NCBI GenBank assembly: GCA_029204225.1
Contig: MU832594.1
Location: 1 to 64,000, forward strand
Direction of reading: 5' to 3'
DNA from: Diphasiastrum complanatum
Lineage: Eukaryota > Streptophyta > Lycopodiopsida > Lycopodiales > Lycopodiaceae
DNA length: 64,000 nucleotides
Positions 46,531 to 58,690 of the stretch are shown here, piece after piece (position 1 is the stretch's first letter; each line of letters begins with the position of its first letter). The notes beneath the pieces are model-generated. The model ran no database searches, was not told the origin of the DNA, and was given only the letters and a program-made list of their open reading frames with translations. A program made the translations under genes and the position numbers.

Positions 46531-47090
46531 CCTGTCTCCTCCTACAACAGCATGATTATGACTCTAGATAATGTAATTTTTGAATAATTGGACAGCTTCA
46601 GATTTGTGCTTAAAAAAATATACAACAGTTCTTTTGGAATAGTCATCTATAAAAATAACAAAGAATTTAGCACCAAGCAGTGAGCCCTCATCAGTCATCT
46701 TAGAGACTGATAACATGTTATTTGATAGCTGAGGAACGTGAAGGACATTGGGAACACAAATAGATAGATTGCTGTTGAATGTGATCTTCACTGTTCCTTT
46801 GCCTTCCACGCGTATGGTGCTTGAATCGCAGAGGTAGATGAATTGATCTCTGTTGTAAGCTGCATACTCGGTAAACCATTCCTTGCGAGAGGTCATGTGT
46901 TGGTAGCACCACTGTCTAGGTACCAGCTATCACAGTCTTCATTGTTGTTGATGTAAGCCATTAACAAATGTGTTTCTTGTTCCTTGAATTCTGCTGCGTT
47001 GGAGGAGTCTGGCTGCTGCTGTTGTTGCTTCTTTGTCTCGTTGTAGATCCGGATACGACACTCCTTGATGTCAGATTGGCTCTCTTGCAA
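46531..47090 (-). pseudogene. copia protease fused by deletion to integrase core piece
   Basis: On the minus strand CDSWYLDSGATNT keeps an intact active site. MTSRKEWFTEY and NVLHVPQLSNNMLSVSKMTDEGSL follow. The reading runs without a break into AKFFVIFIDDYSKRTVVYFFKHK from the integrase core. The gag-pre-integrase region, the first catalytic Asp and everything after the first core strand are missing. Confidence 0.85.
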
Positions 47091-47970
47091 TATCTATAGA
47101 AAAGCTTCTTTCATGATCCACTAATCTCACCTTGAGTATGAGGCTTCTGCTGTTGCTACTACACTTGATTCTTGCCCTTGGAGTAGTCTTTCTTCTTGGT
47201 GTATAGAAGCATGGATTTGTCTTTGATAGACAGGTTGCTGGTCTTTCTTCGCATTTCTTCTTGAAGTAGGTGACCAATCACCTTTTGAAGAGTGAGTTCG
47301 GTTTGTGACTTTGAAGAATGCACCAATGGAAAAGTGTTAAAATTGAATCCATCTTCAAATCAATATAGATCGTTTTTAGGAGGAGTGTTAAAATTGAAAA
47401 ACAATCCATATTGATTTCTTGGCTTGCTACAAATGTTGTACCATGCAAGTATGTAGCCCATTAACTTTGGAAGAGAAGAAAGCAAGATCATGATGGTATC
47501 ATCATCTTGAATAGAACATCCTACAGTTGATAACTGATTGAATAAAGACTTGAAGTTGTTGATGTGAGAAGTGATGGTAGTAGAATCAGACATGTTAAGA
47601 GTAAAAAACTTCCTTCTAAGATGTAGTCTAGTGGTTACATCATGAGTCTCATAGAGATTTGATAATAAATCTAATGCATCCTTAGAGGTTTTGCATGTGG
47701 TAACGTGGGATATTTGGGAGTCGGCCAGATTGAGTGTGATACATGCTAAGGCCTTCTAATCTTTGATCTTTCATGCCTTTGCTTGATCACCATCTTCTGG
47801 TTTTGGGTCAGCACCTTCTATAACATCCCAAAGATCTCTATCTATCAACATCATCCGAAGTTTTAACTTCCAAATGTAGAAGTTAGAACCATTGAACTTG
47901 TCAATGATTCTAGCTTCGTTGGATGATGATGAGGAGTTACCAATGTGAGACATACTAATAAGTAATACAA
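47091..47970 (-). pseudogene. copia gag of the deleted element
   Basis: Starts MSHIGNSSSSSNEARIIDKF near 47953, with NFYIWKLKLRMMLIDRDLWD. The UBN2 region is in other frames (MSDSTTITSHINNFKSLFNQ, DDTIMILLSSLPKLMGY). The zinc-knuckle region at about 47070-47100 is decayed. Frame changes near 47600 and 47350. Confidence 0.83.
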
Positions 47971-48007
47971 ATAGAACACACTTAATCTCTCGGTTTACAT
48001 GAGCTAT

Positions 48008-48019
48008 GCTCTGATACCG
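48008..48019 (-). other. copia primer binding site, minus strand
   Basis: The minus strand reads CGGTATCAGAGC, the tRNA-Met PBS with its first base changed. Confidence 0.8.
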
Positions 48020-49136
48020 ATCTGATGGGACAAGGGAGATGGAAGACGCGAACGGAGAAGAGAGCAGGATTATTGCAGAACAACTCTCCCGTTACAATCA
48101 GCTACTAAATGCAAAAACAATCTAATAGAAAGCTTATGCAAAATGTAATCACAGCTTTAAGTGTTCTAATTGCCCAACAAGCTCTTAAAAATTAGTTCAT
48201 ACTCACAAAAATGAGAGTACAGTCCACCGAAGAGATTAGAGATGGTGTGTGTGTGGTATTACTGAAAAATGGATTCAATGAGAAGTTTGGTTCTGAAATA
48301 GATGGAAAGAGTAGTATGATATCGCGAGTTCCTCAGGCGTCAAAATAGCCATCATCTGATCAGAAATTGAGGAGTCATAGACGTCCGTGTTCTGATCAGA
48401 GTGAGTGAACAAACGCTATCAAACATCAATAGAGTGCATTCAAATCACAATAAGCATTCAACTACGTTATACACAACTAAAAAGCGTATTGCTGCTATAT
48501 TACACTGAAGCACAACAATGGCAGTTACAAACAGAATGACGGCGTAACTGGGAGGCTCAAATAATACGTCTTATGGACGGAGCGTCTCATGTAATCTATG
48601 CTGGGATGATCTATTTATAGATTCCATTCATGTATTAATTACATTAAATGATTGTCACCTAATTAGGTAAGCCATTGTACTTGGAAGTATATGGCTTTTG
48701 TGACAACTGTACATAATGTATACTGTCAACCTGTAGGGAATGTTGACGTGGACGAGGACGTCACAAATTCTCTCATTTCGCGTTTTAGGGGAAGTGGCTG
48801 GGAATGCCCCTTGTTCAAAGTAGACGACCTTCGACATTTTTCTCTCTCTTTGAGATTTTGCGAAAAAGGCGAAGGTGCACTTAAAACAGTTTAACTCATG
48901 ATAATAGATGACCTTCGGGAATCTTCTCTCTCTTCGCATTTTTCGAAAAAATGCGAAAAACTCAAAGGTGTTAAAAACAGTTGAACTTTTGAACTACACA
49001 AGTTAAACATTTGAACTATTGCAAGTTTCGCGAAACTGTCCCGAAACTTTCGCGAACATTTCGCGAAATAGTTTAAACTATTGAACTATGCTAGTTTTAC
49101 GAATCTGTCACGAACATAATTCATTTCTGCAGACTG
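48020..49136 (-). repeat. 5' LTR of the deleted copia (outer edge uncertain)
   Basis: The part at 48143-48480 is confirmed by its copy at 45683-46018. The outer part contains CCTTCGCCTTTTTCGCA-like and TTCGCGAA words resembling the U3 units of the LTR at 1831, and several TTTCGCGAAA inverted motifs at 49028-49070. The left LTR start was not identified. Confidence 0.6.
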
Positions 49137-49760
49137 TCACGAAAGTAATGTATTTCTGCAAACTTGTTCTAAATGCAAGTTTGCGAAAGTCCTTGAAGAT
49201 GGCCAAGTCTTCAATGACTTCAAGTTATTAAACTTAATATCTGAACTTGAAATTATGACATGATTGGTTACCCTTTGCTGGAGATCAGCCGGAAGCCCAT
49301 TGTAGACTTTCTTCAAATAGATTGGTTGTTTGAGTTTGTGATTCTTGCAGGTATCAGATAAGAAGACTTTGAACCCAAAACATGTTTCACCTGACCCTAG
49401 ATCAAAGATCAATAAATGTGCAGGAAGAATCATGAAATAGCAATTAGTCATTCACCAAGGAGACAACTGTGGGCTGAATTTCCAACAGTTTGTATAGAGG
49501 CCTTGAGTGTCAACATTCGAGGAACTGGAGTATCCGTTCCTACTGTTCTCCTCTTGCAAAAACATTGCAATAACTCTTGATAGAGTCACATCTAGATGTG
49601 TTGTGATGATCATCACCCAGCTTTCATATGTGCTTGGCAATCTTGAAAGTAGTGTTATTACTGCATCTTGATCTTCTATGACTGATCTGACAGCGGCCAC
49701 ATTAGGGTCCTTTTTAGACTCAAAAAGGGCTTCTTCCTTGATGTAATATAGCAAGGACAA
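49137..49760 (-). pseudogene. copia gag fragment
   Basis: On the minus strand DQDAVITLLSRLPSTYESWVMIITTHL and VIAMFLQEENSR match the copia UBN2 gag core. The rest (49137-49451) is not diagnostic. Confidence 0.7.
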
Positions 49761-50409
49761 TTGATTTTAATATAATCTAAAATTTTGAATCCAATATGGC
49801 CTTCACTTTTCAAAGCCTTCAAAAGCCGTTTTTAATGATTTAGAATGACGAAAAGAGAGCCCAATATTTCATTAGGGCCCCATATTGAAATTTTTTTTTT
49901 TGTGGGAGAAGGCGGGATTGGGGTACAACAACGCCCCCTCTCCCCCACATGGTTTTTTAAGATTTTTTTAAAATTCTACATGTTTTGAAGATAAGGTTAT
50001 TTTAGATAAAAAAATATCATATTCAGTTTTTAGAGTTTTTGCCAATGGCATGGCATAGAAGTGTACCTGCCTAGCGGGCTGGATTTGAGCACCTGGGCAC
50101 CAGCTTGAGTGCTCTCCCTAGAAAAAAAATAATCTATTGGGGGCACCCGAGCTAGTACTCGGGTGCCTTCCAAATTTTGTTTTTTTGGTCTCGTTGGAAC
50201 ACCCTGTTGTTTGAAGAAAACAAATTGGCCTAAAACAAATTTGGCCTGAAATTTTCGGCCAAATTTGTTTTTTTCTACAAACACTAGACTCTAGCACCCA
50301 CGTTAGAGCTCGGGTCTACGCAAAAAAAAAAAAATCATAGAAGGGGACTTTCGCAAATTGGGGGGAGAGGGGGAGCGATGGTGTACTATTTTGCTTCTTG
50401 GAGCATTTT
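49761..50409. other. AT-rich sequence, no gene seen
   Basis: Homopolymer A/T runs, a pair of opposite-strand G-rich and C-rich patches (49912-49955 and 50358-50382) and CTCGGGTGC/GCACCCGAG words near 50135-50165 that can form a hairpin. Confidence 0.5.
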
Positions 50410-50878
50410 TATTATATCCTCTTGACTTGATTGGGAGTTGAACTTGAGACCGTTGCTACAAGAACAAGTGGTGCAACCACATGGGTGTACTATTTTGACT
50501 AAGGCCATTTTAAATACTTTGGGAAGATTAGTTTTACAGTTTAATATAGCACCTCAAAGGACACAAAGGGGCCACAAAATGATGCATTTTTCATGGTCCA
50601 TTAGTCCAGCCTATGAAGCTAATACTTTTGGGTGGACATCTAACGAAAGAAACAAGGACCCTAGGACAAAAAGAAAAAAAAATTTACCTTGAACATTTTA
50701 TCGAAAAGAAATTTCATATGTTTTCGGTCCAAAAAAAAAGAAAAGTTGACTTTTGCCAAAATTTTTTGTTTTGCTTGGAGCCTGAGTGCCCAAGAAAAAA
50801 ATTATTTGCCAAGGAAAAAAAATTTGAAATTGTTGTTTTGGGCAAAAAGAAACTTGATTCTTTTTCTGGGGTGCTTCT

Positions 50879-50900
50879 GCTCTAGCGCCGGCGCTAGAGC
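50879..50900. repeat. perfect 22-bp palindrome near the foldback centre
   Basis: GCTCTAGCGCC followed directly by its exact reverse complement. It is G/C-rich in a strongly A/T-rich loop. Confidence 0.97.
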
Positions 50901-51337
50901 CCAAGGCCTTGAGCAAAATGAAAAATTTTCTAACATTTTTTTCCTAAAGGTTTAAATTTTTTTCTAGCCAAAAAAAAAATTTCTCGGACACCCAGGCTCC
51001 AAGCAAAACAGAATTTTTTGGCCAAATTTTTTTCGTAAAGATAAAAAACTTTGAAAATTTTCTTGGTAAAAATCTGTTTTTTTCTTCGACAAAAACATAT
51101 GAAATTTCTTTCCGATAAAAAATATTCAAAGTAAATTTTTTTTTCTTTGTCCTAGGGTCCTTGTTTCTTTCATTAGATGTCCACCCAAAAGTATTAATTT
51201 CATCAGCTCGACTAATGGACCATAAAAAATGCATCATTTTGTGGCCTATTGTCCACTCTATTATTTCTCCTTCAAGTACTACATTAAACTGCAAACTTTC
51301 CAAAGTCTTTAAGCATCGGTGGCCTTAGTCCTGGGCT

Positions 51338-51410
51338 TGGCGCACTGGTTGCACACTTGTTTTTGCAACAAAGGTCTCAAGTTCAAATCACAAGCAAATC
51401 AACAGGATAT
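51338..51410 (+). mobile_element. tRNA-like SINE sequence, right arm
   Basis: A-box-like TGGCGCACTGGT at 51338-51349 and a B-box-like GGTCTCAAGTTCAAATC at 51373-51389, as in plant tRNA-derived SINEs. The reversed copy at about 50413-50500 is at the other end of the foldback. Confidence 0.7.
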
Positions 51411-51885
51411 AATAAAAAATGTTCCAAGAGACAAAACAGTGCATCCATCATGTGGACTTGGGACAAAGGTTGCACCACTTGTTCTTGCAGCAAAGGTCTC
51501 AAGTTCAAGTCTCGATCAAGTCAAGAGGATATAATAAATGGAAGGCTCCAAGTTAAAGTCACAAGCAAATCAAGAGGATATAATAAAAAATGCTCCAAGA
51601 GACAAAACAATGCATCCATCATGTGGACTTGGGACAAAGGTTGCACCACTTGTTCTTGAAGCAAAGGTCTCAAATTCAAGTCTTGGTCAAGGCAAGAGGA
51701 TATAATAAAAAGAAGGCTCCAAGTTCAAGTCACAAGCAAATCAAGAATATATAATAAAAATTACTCCAAGAGACAAAATAGTGCATCCATCATGTGGACT
51801 TGGGACAAAGGTTGCACCACTTGTTCTTGCAGCAAAGGTCTCAAGTTCAAGTCTCGGTCAAGTCAAGAGGATATAATAAAAAGAA
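51361..51885 (+). repeat. 171-bp tandem array derived from the SINE 3' part
   Basis: The landmark TGTGGACTTGGGACAAAGG occurs at 51451, 51622 and 51793, exactly 171 bp apart. Each unit has CACTTGTTCTTG, AGCAAAGGTCTCAA and AGAGGATATAATAAA, plus an extra half-unit (AAGTTC/AAAGTCACAAGCAAATCAAG). Confidence 0.92.
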
Positions 51886-51889
51886 GACT

Positions 51890-53193
<1,304 letters not shown>

Positions 53194-53205
53194 GCTCTGA
53201 TACCA
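53194..53205 (-). other. copia primer binding site, minus strand
   Basis: The minus strand reads TGGTATCAGAGC immediately after ...CAGCA, an LTR-like end. Confidence 0.85.
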
Positions 53206-53600
53206 TGCTGAATTTCAAATGTATGAGACACACCAAAAGTGTGATTGATCTCCTAAGACGTGGGTGGTTGCACAAAGATCAAGCTATAGATTGAATTCCA
53301 AGATCTATCTCACAAATCTGAGGCAAGAGCGCAATATAAAGATAGATTGAATTCCAAGACCTATTTCACAAATCTAAGAAAAGAGCACAATGAAAAATGC
53401 ATAAATCATTCACCAAAGTTCATTCACATGTGTGGGAGACTTATGATGAAAAAACTAAGTGTAAATAAGCCTTGCTCTCGGGTAGAGAGAGAATCCAAGC
53501 ACAAAGCCTCGGGTAGAGAGAGAATACCAAGATGACTCAAAATGGGGAAACTCTCACAACCTCGAAAAGACTCACATAGGATTGATTTAAGGCACATATA
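53206..53600 (-). repeat. 5' LTR of the minus copia (outer edge uncertain)
   Basis: Ends CAGCA at 53206 next to the PBS. It contains a diverged ~60-bp internal duplication (AGATTGAATTCCAAGA at about 53294 and 53345) and a repeated CTCGGGTAGAGAGAGAAT. The outer end is set by the start of plus-strand gag near 53606. Confidence 0.55.
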
Positions 53601-53605
53601 AGTAG

Positions 53606-54250
53606 CAAAGATGAAGCTGACACACTACGAATGGATGATGGTGCAACCATTGCCAATCACCTATTGAAGGTAAAGGAGATCCGTGATCAATTGCACACAT
53701 TACGAATGGATGATGGTGCAACCATTGCCGATCACCTATTTAAGGTAAAGGAGATCTGTGATCAATTAGTCACCATTGGAGAGCGAGTTCAGGATCCTGA
53801 GATTGTGCAATTGACATTGAACAACTTGAGTGAGTCACATCAGATGTTTGTGACAAGTATAGCCACACGGGAGAATCTTCCAACCTATGAAGAGCTAGGT
53901 GGATTGCTTTTGCAATAAGAACAACGTCAAGAGAACTTGAATCATTAGAATAGGGGATTTGATCAAGCTCTTGCAGTCAGAGGACGTGGTGGCAGGTTTA
54001 GTCGTGCAAGACACCAATCAAGAGGTGGAAACTCGAATCGTGGATCGTTCCAACAATTCCAAGGACAATCCAATGATGGCCCAAATTGAGGCAACTGGCA
54101 TCAAGATAGAGGTCAAGGACGTGGCAATCCAAGGCAAAAGAAATCTGGGAATTGTCAATATTGCAACAAACCTAGTCATTGGGAGCGTGAGTGCTACAAG
54201 AAACAAAAGGAGTCAGCTCAGCAATTACGCTGATCAACATCGATCAATAC
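53606..54250 (+). pseudogene. copia gag C-terminal half
   Basis: A UBN2-type core (ICDQLVTIGERVQDPEIVQL, TLNNLSESHQMFVTSI). An in-frame 75-bp tandem duplication (53621-53695 and 53696-53770) repeats RMDDGATIA(N/D)HL. The zinc knuckle CX2CX4HX4C at 54153-54194 (CQYCNKPSHWEREC) lies in another frame, after an RGRGG-type basic stretch. Confidence 0.85.
53621..53770 (+). repeat. 75-bp in-frame tandem duplication in gag
   Basis: Two units of exactly 75 bp differing at a few positions, beginning CACA(C/T)TACGAATGGATG. Confidence 0.92.
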
Positions 54251-54530
54251 GAGGATGATGTAGGTGAGAGCTCAAACTTGTTCATTACGACACTAATGAC
54301 AAGTGATGAAGCCAAGATACCTAGTACATCGATAGTGGAGCATCCAAGCACATGATTTCGAGGAAGGAGTGGTTTTCGGAATTCAAGAAAATCCACAATG
54401 GTGATGAAGTTGGACAAGCTAATGGCCAATTGCTACATGTGAAAGGATTTGGAGTGGTACCAGTGAAGCTATCTAGCTGGATGATAAAGCAGATAAGAAA
54501 TGTGCACTATGTATCTGGTTTAGCCATTCA
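54251..54530 (+). pseudogene. copia protease
   Basis: YIDSGASKHMISRKEWFSEF (active site about 54331-54340, intact), VKGFGVVPVKLSSW and [11 protein letters not shown]. The reading then jumps directly to integrase. Confidence 0.86.
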
Positions 54531-55110
54531 AGGCATTAGTTGAAAAGCAAATAGGATGTTGTATCAAGACTTTGAGATCTGATGGAGGTGGTGAGTATCT
54601 TTCGACAGGATTTATTGATTTTTGTAAAGATCAAGGATCAAGAGACAGACTACAATACATTATTCAGCACATCAAAACGGAGTTGTAGAACGAAAGAACA
54701 GATCCATTGTTGAGATGGCAAGGGCAATGCTCAAAAGCAAGGGTTTGCTAAACACCTTTTGGGCAGAAGCTTGCAACACAGCTATGCACACCCTAAATCG
54801 GTGTCCTACGAAATTTGTGGATGGTAAGACACCTCATGAAGCTTTTACTGGAAAGAAACCTAATATTTCTCATTTGAGAGTATTTGGTTGTGATGCTTAT
54901 GCTCATATTCCTGATGAGAAACAAAGGAAATTTAATGCAAAAGTTGTCAAGTGTATCTTCTTTGGATATGATGAGAAGGCAAAGGCATACAGGATGTATG
55001 ACATGAATGCACAGAAGCTTGTGATTTCTAGGAATGCTACATTTGACGAGATGGGTCAAGGCGAACAATCTGAAGTAATCATTGAACCTTTTGAGGAGGG
55101 AGCAAAAGTA
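54520..55110 (+). pseudogene. copia integrase lacking its N-terminal half
   Basis: [26 protein letters not shown] carries the second catalytic Asp. RTDPLLRW is followed, in the main frame, by MARAMLKSKGLLNTFWAEAC, TPHEAFTGKKPN and LRVFGCDAYAHIPDEK. The Glu block is readable as [16 protein letters not shown] in a neighbouring frame. The zinc region and first Asp are deleted. Confidence 0.86.
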
Positions 55111-56300
55111 TAGGTCAAGAAGGAAGTGGATTTTGATGTGGAAAATCCAATGGACAAAGGCAAGCTTGATGTTGAGATCCCTAAGAGAATACCTAAATGG
55201 TACTTACCAGTCACAGGTGATGCTAAGAAGGGAGATACTCCTGAATCTAGTGAACAGGGAGAGCTTAGAAAGTCAAGTAGAAATCAGAAATCTCCTACAA
55301 GGTTAGAGATGAATCTATCCCTAATGGGTTCTGTGCTCAAGGCTCATGAACCAAAAACTTTTGATGAAGCAAAGGAGCACAAGGAGTGGCGTGCAACTAT
55401 GGAGATAGAAATGGAGGCCATATCAAAAAATAGGACGTGGAACTTGGTTGAGCTACCTGATGGTAAGACACCTATCACTTGCAAATGGATTTACAAGTTC
55501 AAATATGGAGCGGATGGGCAACTCAACAAGTACAAAGCACAGTTGGTTGCGAGAGGATTTGAGCAGCATGAAGGTATTGATTTTGAGGAAACCTTTGCAC
55601 CCGTAGCTAAGATGGTAACTATACATTCTATCATTGCTATTTCTGTTTTCTATGGTTGGACGATCCAACAAATGGATGTTAAATCTGTTTTTTTAGTACA
55701 AGGATTTGTTGAGCCAAGAAGAGAACATCTTGTTTGCAAGCTCAACAAAGCTATTTATGGATTGAAGCAAGCACCACGAGCGTGGTACTCTTGCATTGAT
55801 GAATACTCAAGCAAAGGGGAATGGTAAAGAGTAATGATGATCCTAATCTTTACATTCTAAGGCAAGATTCAGATATAGTGTTCATTGTTTTGTATGTGGA
55901 TGATTTGATTATTACAATAAGTAATGAGAGGTTCATTGATGAAATCAAATCAGATCTTTCCAATGGTTTTGACATGAGCGATCTAGGATTGATGCACTAT
56001 TATCTTGGCATTGAAGTATCGCAAAAGGAAGACGTTGTCTTTCTTACACAAAGCATATATGCACGATATTTGTTTTATAAGTTCAATATGCAGGATTCTA
56101 AGCCTTTGAGCACACCGATGGAGGTCAACACAAAGCTTACTATACATGATGAATATGAAAAAGTGGATGCTTACTCATACAAGCAGCTGGTGGGTAGTTT
56201 GATCTATTTGACACACACACGCCTGATATTTCTTATGATGTTGGTATTGTTATTTAATTTATGCAAGATCCTAGTCAATCCTAGTCAAGCACATTGAAAG
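55111..56300 (+). pseudogene. copia reverse transcriptase
   Basis: The linker RKSSRNQKSPTRLEM precedes WRATMEIEMEAISKNRTWNL, KWIYKFKYGADGQLNKYKAQ and TIQQMDVKSVFL. About 15-20 residues (the LNG-LEEEVYM-type block) are missing before GFVEPRREHLVCKLNKAIYG. After a frame change FIVLYVDDLIITISNERF gives an intact YVDD, then LGLMHYYLGIEVSQ and YKQLVGSLIYLT. Confidence 0.9.
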
Positions 56301-56850
56301 TCTGTTGAACATATTCTCAAGTACATTTGAGAGACATTGAATTTTGGTTTGAAGTATGATCAGCCTAAAGCGCGAATGTTGGTAGGTTACACAGATGCCG
56401 ATTGTGTAGGTAATATTGATGATAGAAGATCTACCAGTGGTCATACATTCAATTATGGTACAGCTCCAATTTCATGGAGCAGCAAAAAGCAATCCATAGT
56501 AGTCTTATCTTTGACGGAAGCTGAATATCATGCACTCAACAATGCTATATAGGAAGTGGTATGGTTACAAAGATTTGTTGTTGATTCAGGTCAACCACAA
56601 GTGGATGCGACTATTATCTCTTGTGACAACCAAAGCTGCATTCACCTTGCCAAAAATCCAGTTCTACATGCTCGAACCAAGCACATATAAATATATTATC
56701 ATTTTGTTCAAGAGAAAATTCTTGATGGAGCCATTGATCTTGTTTTCTGTCTGAAAATCAAGTGGCAGGTATTTTTACTAAGTCATTAGGTAGATGTAAA
56801 TTTGAAAAATTTTGTACTTTATTAGGAATAGAAGAATGTAATTTTATCAT
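56301..56850 (+). pseudogene. copia RNase H
   Basis: GYTDADCVGNIDDRRSTSG, PISWSSKKQSIVVLSLTEAE and, after a stop at 56551, EVVWLQRFVVDSGQP and SCDNQSCIHLAKNP. The catalytic acids remain. The usual Trp in DADW is Cys. IFTKSLGRCKFEKF closes the domain before the PPT. Confidence 0.86.
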
Positions 56851-56860
56851 TGAGGGAGAG

Positions 56861-57067
56861 TGTTAGAAACCTAAGATAAACTTATTACTATTTACGATTT
56901 ACTGTTGACAGTTGTTACCAGCTATAAGTAGCTATAGGCTATAGACTAGTCAACTACTAGTTTCTCTCTCTATATTCAGGGTTTATTGTACTCTTCATTA
57001 TTCAATGTAAGTGTGTGATAGTGTGTTCTTCCTCTTCCTTGTGGTGATTGATTGATAGTGCTTATCA
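56861..57067 (+). repeat. 3' LTR, 207 bp
   Basis: Starts TGTTAGAAACC after the purine run TGAGGGAGAG and ends GTGCTTATCA. This length fits short copia LTRs. No partner LTR is in the window, so the right edge rests on the CA end. Confidence 0.7.
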
Positions 57068-58690
57068 GATCATTGACAAGAATCATGTTATCGATTATGT
57101 AGGCAAACACAAAGTCTTGCAACTGATATTGCAAAAATAAGACAGACAATTTAGATAGAACAGTAAGAGAGATCAGATAAAATGATCAAGAAAGCATTGC
57201 GTGCATACTAACAATAGTTTGAACGCAATGAGATGATGATTCAATTTAGAAAGAGTATAGAAATACAAGTCAGTAGATGCTAGAGCACAAAACAATTGCG
57301 GAGGCAACCATGTGCCCAAAATCTATCATAGCTCTATAATAGCTATGAGCTTATTCTGACTCTCGGTCTAAAAAAAAGAATCGATACATGAAAACATCTA
57401 CAACATCTGTCTATGAATGAATAATATTTTTATGTCCATGATCAACACATAGGATTTAGTATACTCCTGGTCTTGGATACACGGTACTCCAATGAAACAA
57501 GTAATTTGTTATGCCATGTCATATTGGACGTGACGCGAAGGTAATCAATATCCTTGTGTGACCCAAAACACACTAAATGGAGTTAGTACAAGGTTTGGGA
57601 CCGTATAGAGAAGCCATGTATAGAGACTCTATTCTAGAAGAATCTATGTATAGAAGAGTTGGGACCTTGAATTACTATATGCACAGGTGGTTTCAAGCCT
57701 TATTTAAGGAGGCCAAACTCGCCTTATTATTCCATCTTATGGTTGATTCATTTCCAGGCTCTCACTCTACTCTCATTCTTCCTAATCTTTGGCTTGGGGT
57801 GAAGCTTTTAGAGATTGATTGGTTGCTTCTACTTGGTTGGGTGGTTTCTAATACATTGAAGATCCTACCCAGGAGGTACTTTTTATTTTTCAAAATGATG
57901 CGACTACTAACTATTTTTCCATTGTGCTTGTCTTGTAAGCAGGATCTTGTGGAGCTTTCCCTTATAAATACAATTACATTATCAACATCATCATACCATG
58001 TAATGATTTTTTTTTTTTTTTGTAGATATATATAGAATGACATAGAGAGATTGTGTCGTCTGAGGTATACCTTGGCTGAAGTAGTGGATATTACCATCCA
58101 GGTGATTATCAGGCATGGATGTCACTTTCCTAGTAAGCGATAGTCATGGCTATCATTATCCAAACAAAAGGTGACGTAGTTGCAATCCTTGTCAGGGTGG
58201 TTGCACAATAGGTGGCTAATATAGGTGACTAGCTTCATTTGAGTGGTGCCAAGTTAGCAGTTGAACTTGACAATTTAGTCAATTTGAGTCGAGGTCAAAT
58301 ATGTCAAGGAGTTCAACTCTTTCGAGTTCGACAGCTCCGACCCTCGACAGTTTGGCTCGACTACCTTGATAGTTTGATTGTCGTGCAGACACCCATCTTC
58401 GAATTTCGTGTATTTCTACAGACTGCGACAATGAGAGTATATATGCAGCAACGTGAATGGAAAGAGATTAACAATGAAATTTAGGAGAGTAGAGGAATAA
58501 ATCTAACAAATTACCTCATGATTTACCACCATCTACGTCAGTAGTCCACAAGATAAAGTTAATTTTAGTAAGTCAACCTATCTCTAGGAAGTCTTATAGG
58601 TTTTCTTAGAAAGAAGAGAGAGAGATCTCAAATCAAATAGAAAAGTATCTGAGAATGAGACATATCCAACCTAGTAAATCACTATGAGGT
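57068..58690. other. no gene seen
   Basis: AT-rich. A 152-residue ORF at 57577-58035 has no recognisable domain and contains a T run near its end. Short tandem words TGTATAGA(G/A)A occur near 57605-57655. Possibly an LTR or leader of the gypsy fragment that follows. Confidence 0.45.

Larger units (their letters stand above)
45683..49136 (-). mobile_element. deleted Ty1/copia element, minus strand
   Basis: 5' LTR side at 48020 upward, PBS at 48008-48019, gag, protease, a deleted integrase, RT thumb, and then an abrupt junction into LTR-internal sequence at about 46018. RNase H is absent. 45683-46018 matches 48143-48480, so LTR sequence is present on both sides of the internal region. It is clearly a deletion derivative, related at protein level to the copia at 1831-7733. 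Confidence 0.85.
50410..51415. repeat. ~1-kb imperfect inverted repeat (foldback)
   Basis: The left arm (about 50410-50870) is repeated in reverse complement at about 50950-51415, with matching landmarks summing to a constant of about 101,820. Examples: 50580-50648 versus 51170-51240 (GATGCATTTTT...GGTCCATTAGTC..., GGGTGGACATCTAA), and the outermost TATAATATCC-type ends. The arms end in a tRNA-like SINE sequence in opposite orientations. Similar short proteins can be read from both arms, reflecting the symmetry. Confidence 0.9.
53606..57067 (+). mobile_element. Ty1/copia element, 5' truncated, with short 3' LTR
   Basis: gag C-terminal half, protease, truncated integrase, RT, RNase H, PPT (56851-56860) and a 207-bp 3' LTR. 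The 5' LTR, PBS and gag N-terminus are missing, and a large deletion joins protease to integrase. Most active sites survive, but stops and frame changes are present. Confidence 0.88.

Noticed and set aside
49028-49070. Possible operator-like TTTCGCGAAA inverted repeats as a host regulatory site
   Set aside because: They lie in an LTR-like region and resemble U3 words of the local copia family, so they are described there and not as a host site.
51338-51389. Functional tRNA gene
   Set aside because: The A and B boxes are present but the cloverleaf cannot be drawn; SINE-like origin fits better.
57577-58035. 152-codon ORF
   Set aside because: No recognisable domain, ends in a homopolymer T run, and lies in AT-rich DNA likely belonging to a retroelement flank.
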